DNA from: Vishniacozyma victoriae
Taxonomy: Eukaryota > Basidiomycota > Tremellomycetes > Tremellales > Bulleribasidiaceae
Reading direction: 5' to 3'
NCBI GenBank assembly: GCA_017654735.1
Contig: JADPYG010000091.1
Location: 124,001-188,000 of the forward strand
DNA: 64,000 nucleotides
Under the pieces are notes generated by a model that worked only from the letters and a program-made list of their open reading frames with translations, searched no databases and had not been told where the DNA came from. The first letter of the stretch is position 1. Each line of letters opens with the position of its first letter. Made by a program: the position numbers and the translations under genes. This document shows positions 1-10,907 of this stretch, piece after piece.

Positions 1-1727
1 ATCGGCATCGTAAGCGGCACAAGCCATTAATCGAAAAAAAACTAATCAATTGGCGAAAGCTGATAGATCCAGGAACTGGTTAGCGATGTATCCATGCTAT
101 TCCTCGACGAACCTACCTCGGGCCTCGATGCCTACGCTGCCATGCTCCTCGTCGACAACGTCTCCCGAATCACTAAAGATCGAAACCTCGCAACTCTGAT
201 GACAGTTCACCAACCTTCTTGGGCGATGTTCACTCAGCTCGACCGCGTCATTCTGATGGCCAAGGGAGGTGTCTATTACGAAGGTCCGCCACGGGAGGCT
301 GTTCCCTGGTTCAGTTCCTTGGGATACGATGTCCCCGAAGGTGTCAATCCGGCTGATCACTTCATCTCAATTGCCGAGGACGAGGGTTCAGAAGGCAGCA
401 AGGAGAGAGTAAAGCACTTGCTCGAAAGTTGGACAGAGGCAAAACACGAATCGACCAGTAGTCTGTTGTCAACATCACAAGCTGCCGGCGACATGGTGGA
501 CGGCGCCAAGGCCAAGGGAGAGCCGAAGCAGCAATACCCGACCACTGCGGCGAAAGAGTTCGGGATATTGCTCACCAGATGGTGGTGGGAGCAGGTCAGT
601 TCTTCACTCATTCCAAGCTGCTGTATTATTGGAGTCTCGCCAGAATCGATCCAGCGGTTCAGCTGACGATTTGCAGGTGCGGGACACTCAGACCCTCTAC
701 GCGAGCATCGGCCAAACAGTGATACTTCTTCTCCTCATCGGTGAGTCGCTGGTGTTGAGCGTTATCTGTGTTCTGTATTCACTCGCCAGGTTTTGGGTTC
801 TTCAGACTCGGCAATACGCAAGACGACGTCTTGCCCAAGATCGGTGTGCTATTCTTCATCCCCATCAATGCGTCCTTCAGGTATGTTTCAAAGTCCCGAT
901 ATCTTGGTCAGGGTCAAACGCGCTTACTCTGTTAGTGTGCTCGGTCCTCTTGTCACCGCTTTTCCTCTGCAACGCGCCCTTATGAAGCGCGAAAGAGCCT
1001 CTGGCCTATACCGTGCCAGTACATCTTTCTTCTCGAAAGTTGTTCTTGAGGTCCCAATGGCAATCGTCCAGAGATTGCTATACTACACTATTCTCTACTT
1101 TATGTGAGTTACACTACACCAGTACGTACCAGTCTTGTACTGATCCTGTAGGGTCGGTCTCAGGCTCAATGCTGCTGCCTTCTTCATCTATCTCGGAATC
1201 AACTGCCTGTATCTGGTCAACAGTGTTGGTATGTCCTCCGTTCTTTGGTTCAGATGTTCAAAGCCGACCACTTAGCTCTGGCCCTTGCAATCGGTGCTGC
1301 TAGCCCCACCATCCAGATCTCTCAAGTCTGGGCACCCTTGGCCAACGTCATCTTTTTACTCTTTGGGGGGACCTTCCTTCCAAGTCCACCGCCATGGTTC
1401 GTTTGGATCAAGTGGATATCGCCCATCACATACATTTTCTCTGCTACGATACAGAACGAGTTCGCAGGTCAACCGATTCAATGTAGGGCAGGTGGCGGTC
1501 AGTGCTATCAATCAGTGAGTAGCATACATTTTTGATCTCCTATCAAGTATACCTAAAACCGTAATGATGGCTGACTCCAGGGTGACGGTGTTATACAGGC
1601 ATACAATGCCGGAGCGTTCAACATTGGAGGATGCGCCGGTCTGCTTGTAGCCATCACAGCCGTCTTCTTTCTCATTGGGTATCTTGGCTTGAAGAGGTCT
1701 ACTGACCCTCGCTTCCGGATCGTTTGA
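1..1727 (+). CDS. ABCG-type (White/ADP1-like) ABC transporter, C-terminal part
   Basis: The 5' end lies outside the window. An exon remnant (1-9) and an intron ending in CTGATAG at 66 precede the exon from 67. That exon gives the signature-to-Walker-B region (IQELVSDVSMLFLDEPTSGLD) and then the H-loop (MTVHQPSW). Later exons (677-740, 790 onwards, to 1727) encode the membrane half: LFFIPINASF, then a RERASGLYRAS segment typical of ABCG proteins before a helix, and several hydrophobic segments ending in a Lys/Arg-rich tail. This nucleotide-binding-then-membrane order is the ABCG half-transporter layout; the exporter would act in the plasma or an internal membrane, substrate unknown. Most introns have normal GT-AG ends. 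Between VNSVG and MFKADH the frame is kept only if a 29-nt intron (1225-1253) is removed, so that junction is uncertain. Confidence 0.85.
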
Positions 1728-2297
1728 GCTGGATCCATCGGAGGAGTATACGAGGTTGATTGTCGGGGCCTTGTTGGGAATTGCTTCAGGGATGATAGAT
1801 GGCCACATCGACAAGCTGATATATCCGCGATCTTTTTATGATGGTAGGAAGGCCAGACAGTCTGGGAGAATACATCGTGTCTGTTGTAATTGCAGTGTGA
1901 TATGAAATTATAGTCTAGCAGTCCCGTGTCACGAAATTATATCGAAGTCGTTCGATACAGTATGTTTCAGGTTTGATCGTCCCTTGAACGATGATGCACT
2001 TCACTCAAGCTCAAGACCAGGTGCGCCGTTGTTGGTAGAGCGTAGATATGTCAGTAGAACTGGACTTTATGGAACTTTGCATCATTTTGCTTGAATGACT
2101 GGTCACCTGTGCTTGTATATGACAAACTCTGCCGCTCGAAGAGATGTATGAATGGCAATGGGCGATCATGAATCACCATACCGCCTCTGGTACTGTAGCG
2201 TGTGTGCGGAATCTAAAAGTCGGATCAACTAACTCACTCAAGTCTGTCTAATCGTCGTCACCCTATAGCTGTAGGTCCTGTCATACCATATCCGATC
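1728..2297. other. intergenic region
   Basis: Between the transporter stop and the CIA1 start I see no open frame with coding character. It probably holds the 3' UTR of the first gene and the promoter of the next. No obvious TATA box or repeat was seen. Confidence 0.5.
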
Positions 2298-3659
2298 ATG
2301 CCCCTGGAACACGTAGCAGACCTACCAGGCCATACAGAACCAGCATGGGCCGTAGCATTCAACCCAACCCGCCCAATCATCGCATCATGCTCAACAGACC
2401 GTACAGTACGGCTATATCAATATCACCTAGAATCAAATCCCCCACGCGTCGAATACTTGAAAACGATATCTACAAACCACACAAAATCGATCAGGAGTAT
2501 ATCATGGGCACCTAGTGGGAAGACATTAGCTACGGGGAGTTTCGATAGTAGTGTTGCGGTTTGGGAGGAGGTTGATCCGGACCAAGAGGATGGGGAAGGG
2601 GTGGAGAGGCGTGATCAGGGAGAAAGTGGATCTGGGGAGAAGGAGTGGGAATGTGTTACTACGCTGGAAGGGCATGAGAGCGAGTGTAAGAGTGTTGCTT
2701 TCTCCAGTGATGGGGCGTTATTGGCGAGCTGTAGTAGGGATAAGAGCGTCTGGGTATGGGAAGGTGAGTCAATTGTTGGGCCGGACTCGGCATCTGTCTA
2801 GGCTGCTTGCGAGATTACGCTGACTCGCTAGTCCAGCCTGATTCCGATTTCGAGTGTATCGCAGTAATGATGGAGCATGGTCAGGATGTAAAGAGTCTAG
2901 CATGGCATCCGCACGAGGAGGTGAGCCACCATTCACGAGCAATAAGCTGATCTCAGATCCTCGCATCAGCATCATACGATTCCCATATTCACCTAATGTA
3001 CGACGACCCCGATTCCGACTGGCTTTGCTTTCAAAAATTACATGGCAAATTACCGCCCTCACCCTTCTCCCTTCCAACATCCTCTCCATTAGCGGTATCG
3101 CTGTATCCTACGAAGGAAGAGAGGGAGGCGGACGCTAGTATTGATTTACCACCGCTTGAGGAGGATGAGACGGTATGGAGTCTTGCTTGGGCTCCTGGTG
3201 GGGGTTATCTGGCTAGTGGAGGCGATAATGGTGGTATCAGGATATGGACACGGCAGTGAGTCCCGATTTTACTCGTCGGATATCGACCCAGGACACAGGA
3301 ACTGATTAGATAGGGGAAACCAGCCCGAATCAAATTTCATCGAATCAGCCCATACCTCCGCTCATACAGGTCCATGTTTCACACTCTCCTGGTCAGAAGG
3401 TGGTCTAAGTGAAGAACAAGGAGGCAAGGGTCTACTAGCATCAGGAGGAGCAGACGGACGGATCATCGTCTGGCAGATCAAGTCATCGGGTGAGGGAGTG
3501 GAAATATCTCCCGTTGGGGCGGTCCGTTACGCTCATGGAGATGGAGACGTCAATGGCTTGCAGTGGTGTTTGAGGGATGATAAGAAGGGGAGGGGGATGT
3601 TGGCTAGTGCTGGTGATGATGGGTCTGTTAAGGTTTGGAGGTTTACCGAAGAGGCATAG
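2298..3659 (+). CDS. CIA1: Cytosolic iron-sulfur assembly WD40 protein (Cia1/CIAO1)
   Basis: A WD40 beta-propeller protein beginning MPLEHVADLPGHTEPAWAVAF. Successive repeats end in VRLYQY, VAVWEE, VWVWE, IRIWTRQ and VKVWRF, enough for the seven-blade CIAO1 fold. In the family Cia1 is part of the CIA targeting complex that hands Fe-S clusters to cytosolic and nuclear apoproteins such as DNA polymerases and helicases. Four exons are joined by three introns, starting near 2765, 2920 and 3257, each with a GTGAGT-like donor and a CTGAC/CTGAT branch point. An acidic loop (EEVDPDQEDGEG) and a Pro/Ser-rich insertion lie between blades, the kind of loop extension seen in fungal copies. The start has ATCATGCC context and no upstream in-frame ATG. 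WD40 assignment is certain; the Cia1 identity rests on overall pattern and length. Confidence 0.82.
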
Positions 3660-4128
3660 GGTTTTGCATGCATGTACATTCCAAGCAACAGTCTATTAGC
3701 TACCTACCCTTTCTATCCTCTCTCTCTCTGCTGTGAATGCTTCTCATCAGCTGCATGATCCTTTATAGTATATAGTATATTCGGGGATAGCCGTAAATTC
3801 ATGACTAATGACTGAGTCGATCAAATTCACATTCTGAGTCAATCACTGATTGTCACTGTCATTACACTGCATTGCATTCTTATACCATAGCCATACCGCC
3901 CATACACACGCAGGAGCCGCTATCGATATCGATCATATACAAATAATACATTCATTAATATATATCTATCCGCCTTCCACTACTCGACCCCACCTTACGA
4001 TTCCAGACACTGCTTGGCAGATTTAGGTTACTACTATCGGCTATAACCTTGTTTCACCAACTACCCATAAGCACATGACTCAATCACTCTAATACTATCA
4101 TCGTTCATCCAAGTCAAATCCGGCCACA
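3660..4128. other. intergenic region, promoter of the Zn2Cys6 gene
   Basis: No coding frame. The stretch is AT-rich around 3940-3970 (ATACAAATAATACATTCATT) and has CT-rich tracts and CAA-rich leader sequence just before the ATG at 4129, which is typical of a basidiomycete promoter and 5' UTR. Confidence 0.45.
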
Positions 4129-7100
4129 ATGTCAGGTCCACCTCGTCAACAAGGTCAACCGAATCAACAAGGAGGATATCCACCACCACCATTACCACGC
4201 TCATCCTTGCCCTCATTCCCACTTCCTCCTCTCGAGCCCCAATATCAATCTCAGCAAAGACAACCCATACAATTTGAGGAACCTGTCACTGGATTACAAT
4301 CGTTTGCGGCGAGTCCAGAGGAATGGGACGAAGGTGAAGTAGCGGGTGGGGCTTCGCCTGGGAAATACAAGCCAATGCAAGGGTTTGATAGGAAGCCTAT
4401 TGCCACGAGGCGGAGGGTGGTGCAGAGTTGTTCGGAATGTAGAAGGAGGAAGATCAAATGTGATAAGAAGTTCCCTTGTGGACCATGTATTCTGAGGGAG
4501 GATCAGGAGAAATGTCACGAGGTCGGGATGGCTGAGAAGCACATTGTCGCATCAACTACACACCACGCTACCACTGCCGAGCTCGCTACCGTCGCTCATC
4601 GCCTGGACGCGCTGGAAGCAGCATTGATCAAGAATCGATGCATCCTCCCAGCCGATATCGACAACTACGTCAGATCCACTATTTCCATGTACCCAACCGA
4701 AGAACCCGCACGGCGAAAGGATACCACAGCAGTAGCTGGTCCGAGTACAGCTCCCGGGATTGATGGTGGACACAATATCCCGCCTAAAATGGATGATGAT
4801 ACGGAAGATGCCGCTCTCACTATTGAACACCTGACTTTTGGTCGTTCGAGAGTGGTAGGAGGTCATTCAATGCCTTACTTCGGAGCTAGCCATCCTTCCT
4901 CTATCGCAAGGAGGGAACCTAATAACGATTACCACCTCGCCCGAACATCCCATTCTTCGCCCATTGGACACGCTTCCGCTTTACATCAACATTCGAATGT
5001 CAGAGGTGGATCAGGATCACCAAGTCGACCACAACAACCAGCTAGGAAATCTAGTTTGAATGTTCAATCAAAATCTGTCAAAGCGGAACCTACAAATTTA
5101 CCGCCAAAGAGGTTTGCAGATACACTATCGCACGAAGAGCGAATGACTCGAATGGACGCTTTGCTGGATATCATGGAACCTACGGATTTAGTTGATATGT
5201 TTTGGAAGAAAACGGATGTGGCCATGAGGTACTTGATGATGATTTTCCCGGATGCAGAGAAGGGCAAGTTCTTGGTCAATGCTGTGAGTGTTTCTTTTGG
5301 CTACGGCTTCTCTGAGCCCTGCAAATGGCGGACGAGTAGGATGGGGGCTGATGATAGTTTGTGGAGAAAGTAGACTGGTTACATCGATGTATTCACGTCC
5401 CATCATTCCTTCGACAATGTAACGATCTCTGGAACCTACCCTCGGAGCGAGTCATCGACGAAATTGCCATGCCATTCATAGCACTCTACGTGACAGTCTG
5501 CACCGTATGTTCATCTCTCACTCATCAAGCCCGAAAATCAGCTGATGGCATAGCTCGGACTCAGTTTCTCAGATTCAGCGGATGTAGCTAAACATTTCAA
5601 TCCTGAAGATGTACCTAAATTAGTGGATCAGTGGTACTCTGGTGTCCGAGCTGTGAGTCACCTGGCGGGATATCGTGGCTGATGATAGGCAATGTACGCA
5701 TCGGATATGATGGGTGATCATACTATCGAACATTGTCAAAGTTTGCTCCTTTTATCTGTCTTGATGGTACGTGTCCCCTTTATTTGTTAGGGAATATGCT
5801 GATAGCAGAACAATCGCGATAGGGCAGAAGCAGCCTGGGCTCTCTTGGGTAGTGTAATCAAGGTAAGCCATTCCAGGGGTTGTCTGGATATGGGCTGATG
5901 GCAGATGGCGCAAAACCTTGGAATGTCCCGATTAGGAGCGGAACAACAAGCTGAAAATGGGAAACCGTTATCTACCTGGACTGGCCGGTGGGAATCTCTG
6001 ATCCAAAGAGAAGTGGGAAGGAGAATATGGTGGAATCTGGTTTTCCTTGATTGGTCCTTAGCACCAAGTTATTCATTCTCCACCTCGTACGTCACCTTTT
6101 CCTCTTGACTTCATAGCTGACGAGTAGAATCACCCCAGATCAGAGTATGTCCCTTAATTACTGGCTAAGCCAGAAGAGAAACAGTGCTAACCAATAGTTA
6201 AAACGGCCTTACCGGCTAATATCGAAGATGAAGATCTTATTGATGGAGAGCCTCTCCGCGCTCAACCTCTGAACGTCCGGACTAGGATGTCGTACCAGCT
6301 CGCCAGGCTTAAATTTAGTGAACTGGTCTACAAACAGATCTGGCAGGCTAATAATGGTGGGAACCCGCCTTATTCCTGGGTGTAAGTCCCCCTCTTTCTC
6401 TTACCGTACGAATAAAACTAATGAACAGTTTAAACGGTTAGTCGTAGTTGAAATGTCAGATGAAATCAGAAACTAACAATACAGTCGATAGTGAAATCCG
6501 CAGAACAATGTTAGAACTCCCAGCATTCTTTCAACCCTCCCCTACATCCGAAGCTGTCCCACCACACACAGACCCAAAGGCAATGGTTGAGTATTACGAG
6601 AAAACAACTTTAAATCTCGGATTACATTCACGTATGATGCGATTACATCGACCATTTTTATCTAGGGGGTATGATGATGAGAGGTTTTCGTACTCGAAAG
6701 AACAGTGCATCAGAGCTGCTAGGGCTGGATTGAGGTTGATGTGTGGCGGAGAGAATAATCATGTGGCTCAGTTTTTGGAAAAGTGGTGGTAAGTCTTCTT
6801 TCCTCTGTTTCCACTTCTCCCCCTCCCCACTCAATTCCGCCTTCGTTTCTGCCCCGAATTGAGGACATCACTGGCCTCACCCCCGAGAAACGGTCATCCT
6901 CTTTCCTACCGCTTGGGCGTTGCTGTTGCTGACTTGCAGGATCCCGCTGTTCCACGTTTCCGTCTCTGCCATGGTCGTCATTATCGATCTGCTCGTGAGC
7001 TGTTTTACTCTCGGGATATAAGCTACCAGCTAATGATAGCGAACAAACAAGAGGGATATGCATTCAAGCGACACTGAGAGGAAGATTGAGGAAGTCAAGG

Positions 7101-8160
7101 GTAGTTTGGATAATATGAGGTGAGTTTTACCACGTTCAGATCAGAGGTCAAACTGACATATAGGTTGATTAAAGACGTATCGCCTAGTGCCAAAGCTACA
7201 GTCCGAGTCATGGACTTCTTACTAGGTAAGTTCATCAAACATGCGTTCAAGGAAGTCACTAATTGTATAGCGGAGGTGGAAGAACGTCGGCGCCCGTCCA
7301 ACCCTGGTAAACGAAAAGCAACCTCACCCCCCGACGAATCCGACGACGGTCTAAAAAGAGCAGTCAAGAAACTAATCCGTCAAGCTCAACTCGAAGCCGA
7401 CTCGCCATCAAACGCGTCGGCCGGACACGCTGGGACGCCTGATGAACATCCTGGCTTATCAAGGAGTAGTTCGAGAGAAAGACCTGTTTTTGACGCGTAT
7501 CCCATGCCTCAGGTCCAGCCTGCCATTGGAGCTCCAGGACAAGGTCAGGATGGGGGTAGAGGAAAGGGTAGTACCGCTCGACCACCTCTTAATACGGGTA
7601 CGGGTAATTCGAATCAGAATATCCAACTTCAACCTCCGAGCAACGATATGTTCGCCCAGAATCAGACTCAACCCTTTGGTCCGAACGGCAATCAGAATCA
7701 AAATCAAATTCAAAACCAAAATCAAAACCTCCTCTTTCCACCTCAGAATCAACCTTTCGACAACAACAACAACAACAATAATAATCATATGTTTAACTTC
7801 ATCCCCTCTCCCTACTCTTATCAATTCCCAAGTGATCCGACCCTCGATTTCCCTCAATTCAATAACGCTCCACAAAACCTAGATCCAGCAGTCGAATCAA
7901 TGTTGGCTTCATACTTCCCCCAACCTGATATTCAGAATAATCAAGCGCCTATTCCTGGATCAGTCGGGCCCGAAGACTTTTTAAGTAGGGTATTTAGTTT
8001 TGGATGGAATGATCCTGCTAATCCACCTAATCAGGATCAAGGGGCGAATGGGAATGGGAATGGTAATGGAAATGGGAATGGAAACGGGGGACAGGGGATG
8101 AGTGATGGATTTGGATTTGGAGGTGATTGGGGTGGACCTGGGGGCGGGTGGATGGCTTAG
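4129..8160 (+). CDS. Zn2Cys6 transcription factor with fungal-specific transcription-factor domain
   Basis: A large, intron-rich regulator. About 100 residues in is a binuclear zinc cluster, CSECRRRKIKCDKKFPCGPC followed by a further Cys, preceded by a basic stretch (ATRRRVVQSC) and followed by a short helix (ELATVAHRLDALEAAL) likely to dimerise. A long Ser/His/Pro-rich linker leads to the fungal_trans-like region (LVDMFWKKTDVAMRYLMMIFP; VGRRIWWNLVFLDWSLAPSYS; SRMMRLHRPFLSRGY) spread over about ten exons with short GTRNGY-CTGAY-AG introns. The last exon, after a possible intron at about 7228-7271, is low complexity: Asn/Gln repeats (7680-7790), then Gly-Asn repeats (8045-8095) and a Gly-rich end. 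These resemble activation or condensate-forming tails. DNA-binding role is clear from the zinc cluster; target genes cannot be told. Confidence 0.85.
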
Positions 8161-8361
8161 GTGTCCTGCGCGGATCTCGCTGGCATTGTGCTTAGGATCT
8201 TGTCATGGGGGTCAAGGAGGTGTAAAGGTCATATAATAGACTATATCTCGCTTACTGTATTATCATGTATTCAACGTAGTGAGTAGTTGCAATGCATATA
8301 GATGGTTGTGGACTAATTTACAACAAGATCTTAACACTCTTCTAATTAGGTTTGAGGTACT

Positions 8362-10212
8362 CTAGTCGAAATCGACATATATGACCATCCTTGATTTAGC
8401 ACATCTCAGTACGACCAGGTGCCCGTCAAATACGTCGGTCCTGCTCAATTCCCTCCTGGGGTCGTTGACGAGTTGATCGTTTATCCAGAATGATTTCGAG
8501 GAGATTAGACGTGATGCCTCGCCTGTATATCAGCTCCACTGTTCTTACATTCTCCCTTGTGGGACGAAATCAGATACAGGACTTACCCCTAGATTTACAT
8601 AATCCATGAACCACAGCGAATTTGGAGATAGTCAATCCCTTGATCTCACTCCATTTCAATCTCCTTACCGGCCCTTCCCCACCATTTTCAAGGAGAGGTA
8701 AGATGGCAGAGGAACGTAATGATCGGGGGTTTTGGGTGTAGAGGATCGATGCCAGAAGTTGGGCTTTTTCAACTCCTTCCCCTGATTATCAGTCCGACCC
8801 TTCTTTCACCTTGTAGAGCGAGACTTGGCGAGAAGATGCTGGGAGGGTGGAAGGGGAGACATGAGGAGTGGAAAGGACATACGGCCATGTACAAGTTCCG
8901 TTATTTCCTCAGCTAACACTTTCTGGGCTATACGTTTCCTACTGAATTGCTGATATCAGCGACGGACCCTCTTCTTTTGTTCCTAAGTGCATGAAGTGTA
9001 GCTGTATCAGTGGGCACGACGAGATAATAGAGGGAGATGGTAACTGAGGATAGGAAATGAGAAAAGACGTACTTGATGTTCAGCCATTATTTCGTCTATA
9101 CGTTCCAAAGGCAGCAGGGTGAATAGTCGCAGGTATTTGCCAACATCTTCATCTGTTGATCGAAGAAAGAACTAGGTATCAGCATGACCCTGTCGAAAAG
9201 CAGCTTGAATTACCTGATAGAAATCACTGATCCCCGTCCTCCCCTCATCTAGCCAAACGGCATTTCCAGCGCTCTTGCCAAATTTCTCTCCGTTACTAGT
9301 AGTCAAGAGAGGGATAGTCATCCCATATGCCTGGACCTCCTTTCCTTCTTCCCCCTTGACCTGACCTTCCTGAGCCGGAGCTGTTGATCCTCCCTTGTTC
9401 AGTGATCTGATAAGGTCGATACCAGCGACGATATTACCCCATTGATCTGAACCTCCGATTTGGATCGTACACCCCTTTTCTGAGTGTAGGTGATGGAAAT
9501 CGTATGCTTGGAGGAGTTGATATGAGAATTCAGTGAATGATATTCCGGATTCGGAGGATAGGCGATTCTTTACGCTGGTAGTTAGCCCTACTCTGTCTAT
9601 CATGTAGCGGGAAGAAGAGCGGGACATACCTATCTCTCGATAACATGATGTTGACCCTTGCAACCTTCCCAACAGTTCTCAAGAACTCCAGCATCCCTAA
9701 CCCTTTCGTCCAATCCAGATTGTTGACCACTTCCACTCCTCCTCCTCCTCCGGTCCCCTGTCCGAATCCTCTGCGTTCCGCATATTCCATGCCCCTCTCA
9801 AAAAACCTATTCACCTGAGCCGTTATCCCCTTGACATTCGTATTCAGATCCTCTTCGGATAGGGCATTCCGTTCTGTGCTTCTCCCTGATGGATCGCCTA
9901 TTGAACCGGTAGCTCCTCCTATCTACCATCAGCCTTGTAATAGGTGGAACGTACTAATGCTACTGACTTATGACCATTTGCTGTGAAATGTAGTAATCCC
10001 AGTAAAGGTAGGAGATTCCCAACGTGAAGTGAAGAAGCGGAAGGGTCGACACCTGAATATATCGTCGTTGGTTTCGAGAGGTGGGTATGGATGGAAGGAT
10101 TCGTTAGAGCGGCTATGAAACCTCTCTTTTCCAATTCTGATATGACTGGAGATTCGGTATGGTTCCATCTCCTTATCCCAAGCCGGAGTAGGGGTATGCG
10201 AGGTCTCATCAT
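8362..10212 (-). CDS. MSY1: Mitochondrial tyrosyl-tRNA synthetase
   Basis: Class I TyrRS. The protein begins [16 protein letters not shown], an Arg-rich, acid-free presequence fitting mitochondrial import. Next come [19 protein letters not shown] (HIGH-like motif HVGN), [28 protein letters not shown], and [12 protein letters not shown], where KFGKS replaces KMSKS as in the mitochondrial/bacterial branch. The C-terminal part ([23 protein letters not shown]) is an S4-like tRNA-binding domain. It charges mitochondrial tRNA-Tyr. Splicing was deduced by family continuity: a 32-nt intron (9923-9954) restores ALIGGATG, and a 42-nt intron (9172-9213) restores [22 protein letters not shown] longer intron of about 112 nt precedes [19 protein letters not shown]; that junction is less certain. 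The final exon ends VIYVDFD and a stop. Confidence 0.88.
9923..9954 (-). other. 32-nt intron in MSY1
   Basis: On the minus strand the segment starts GTACGT and ends GCTGATGGTAG, so donor, branch point and acceptor all fit the consensus in only 32 nt. Removing it joins VAL to [15 protein letters not shown], the highly conserved TyrRS sequence; without removal the frame does not reach this motif. Confidence 0.8.
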
Positions 10213-10524
10213 ATAGGTATATCGTCTACAGAATAAGAGGTTGTCGTAACTAATTGAGTTGATTCATCGGTTACTTCCGAACGATGCTCATGAGGATAAT
10301 GATGGTGACGGGCGATGGAAGGTATGCACACCTTGCATCAAATGGTTAATCGTTAATGGGAGGGGCACAACGGCTCTTAGGGTGCGACTCAGAAGCTAGA
10401 GTCTTATTATTACAATTTGAGTCGTCCCGTGAAGAAGGCTGTGTTCTATCTAGCATAACAACCCCTCTCTTTGAATCCTCATTTCTCCCAAATTCCAACT
10501 ACAACTACTCAACCAATCTCAAAC
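10213..10524. other. divergent promoter region
   Basis: The stretch between the MSY1 start (minus) and the small coiled-coil gene (plus) carries no coding frame. The last 80 bases are CT/CA-rich with ACAACTACTCAACCAATC just before the ATG at 10525, typical of a 5' UTR. Confidence 0.45.
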
Positions 10525-10776
10525 ATGCTCGAGGAAATCGCAACTCTTCTCGAACGCCATTTGGCAACAGTAAGAAAGGACATCGCCGTACTTTCTGAAT
10601 TCAAGCCAGCCACTTCGGCAGATATACAGAATCTCAAGGTCCAGCTCGAAGAGGCGAATAAGGAGAGAGATATTCTTTTTGATGAGATTAAAGCTAAACT
10701 CGATGATTTGACGGATCACTTTGGGGTCGAGAGGCGAGAGGGAGCTAGTGGAGAGGCGGGTGGTGCACCTCCCTGA
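10525..10776 (+). CDS. small coiled-coil protein, unrecognised
   Basis: An 83-residue acidic, almost wholly helical protein without introns. It starts MLEEIATLLERHL and continues with heptad-like spacing of Leu/Ile through NLKVQLEEANKERDILF and KAKLDDLTDHF, then ends in a Gly/Ala/Glu-rich tail. The ATG at 10525 sits in CAAACATG context; an in-frame ATG 54 bases upstream would add a Thr/Gln-rich stretch that looks like leader, so the shorter form is preferred. A GTAAGA inside codons 17-18 could be a splice donor but no convincing branch point follows. It converges on the FHA kinase gene. It might be a small complex subunit (kinetochore, Mediator or similar), but no family was recognised. Confidence 0.55.
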   Translation: MLEEIATLLERHLATVRKDIAVLSEFKPATSADIQNLKVQLEEANKERDILFDEIKAKLDDLTDHFGVERREGASGEAGGAPP

Positions 10777-10907
10777 TCGATACGTTCCATACATCCAGTA
10801 TATGGTACGCGTACGCGACCTGGTGTTAGGTGACTATTTTGAAACGACAAAAATCGATAGTAACGAGCGTAGGATGCATGATTATGACATTATATACATG
10901 AGCACAG

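Noticed and set aside
7442..7882. Long alternative frames on both strands over the Asn/Gln region
   Set aside because: Low-complexity shadows of the Zn2Cys6 gene tail.
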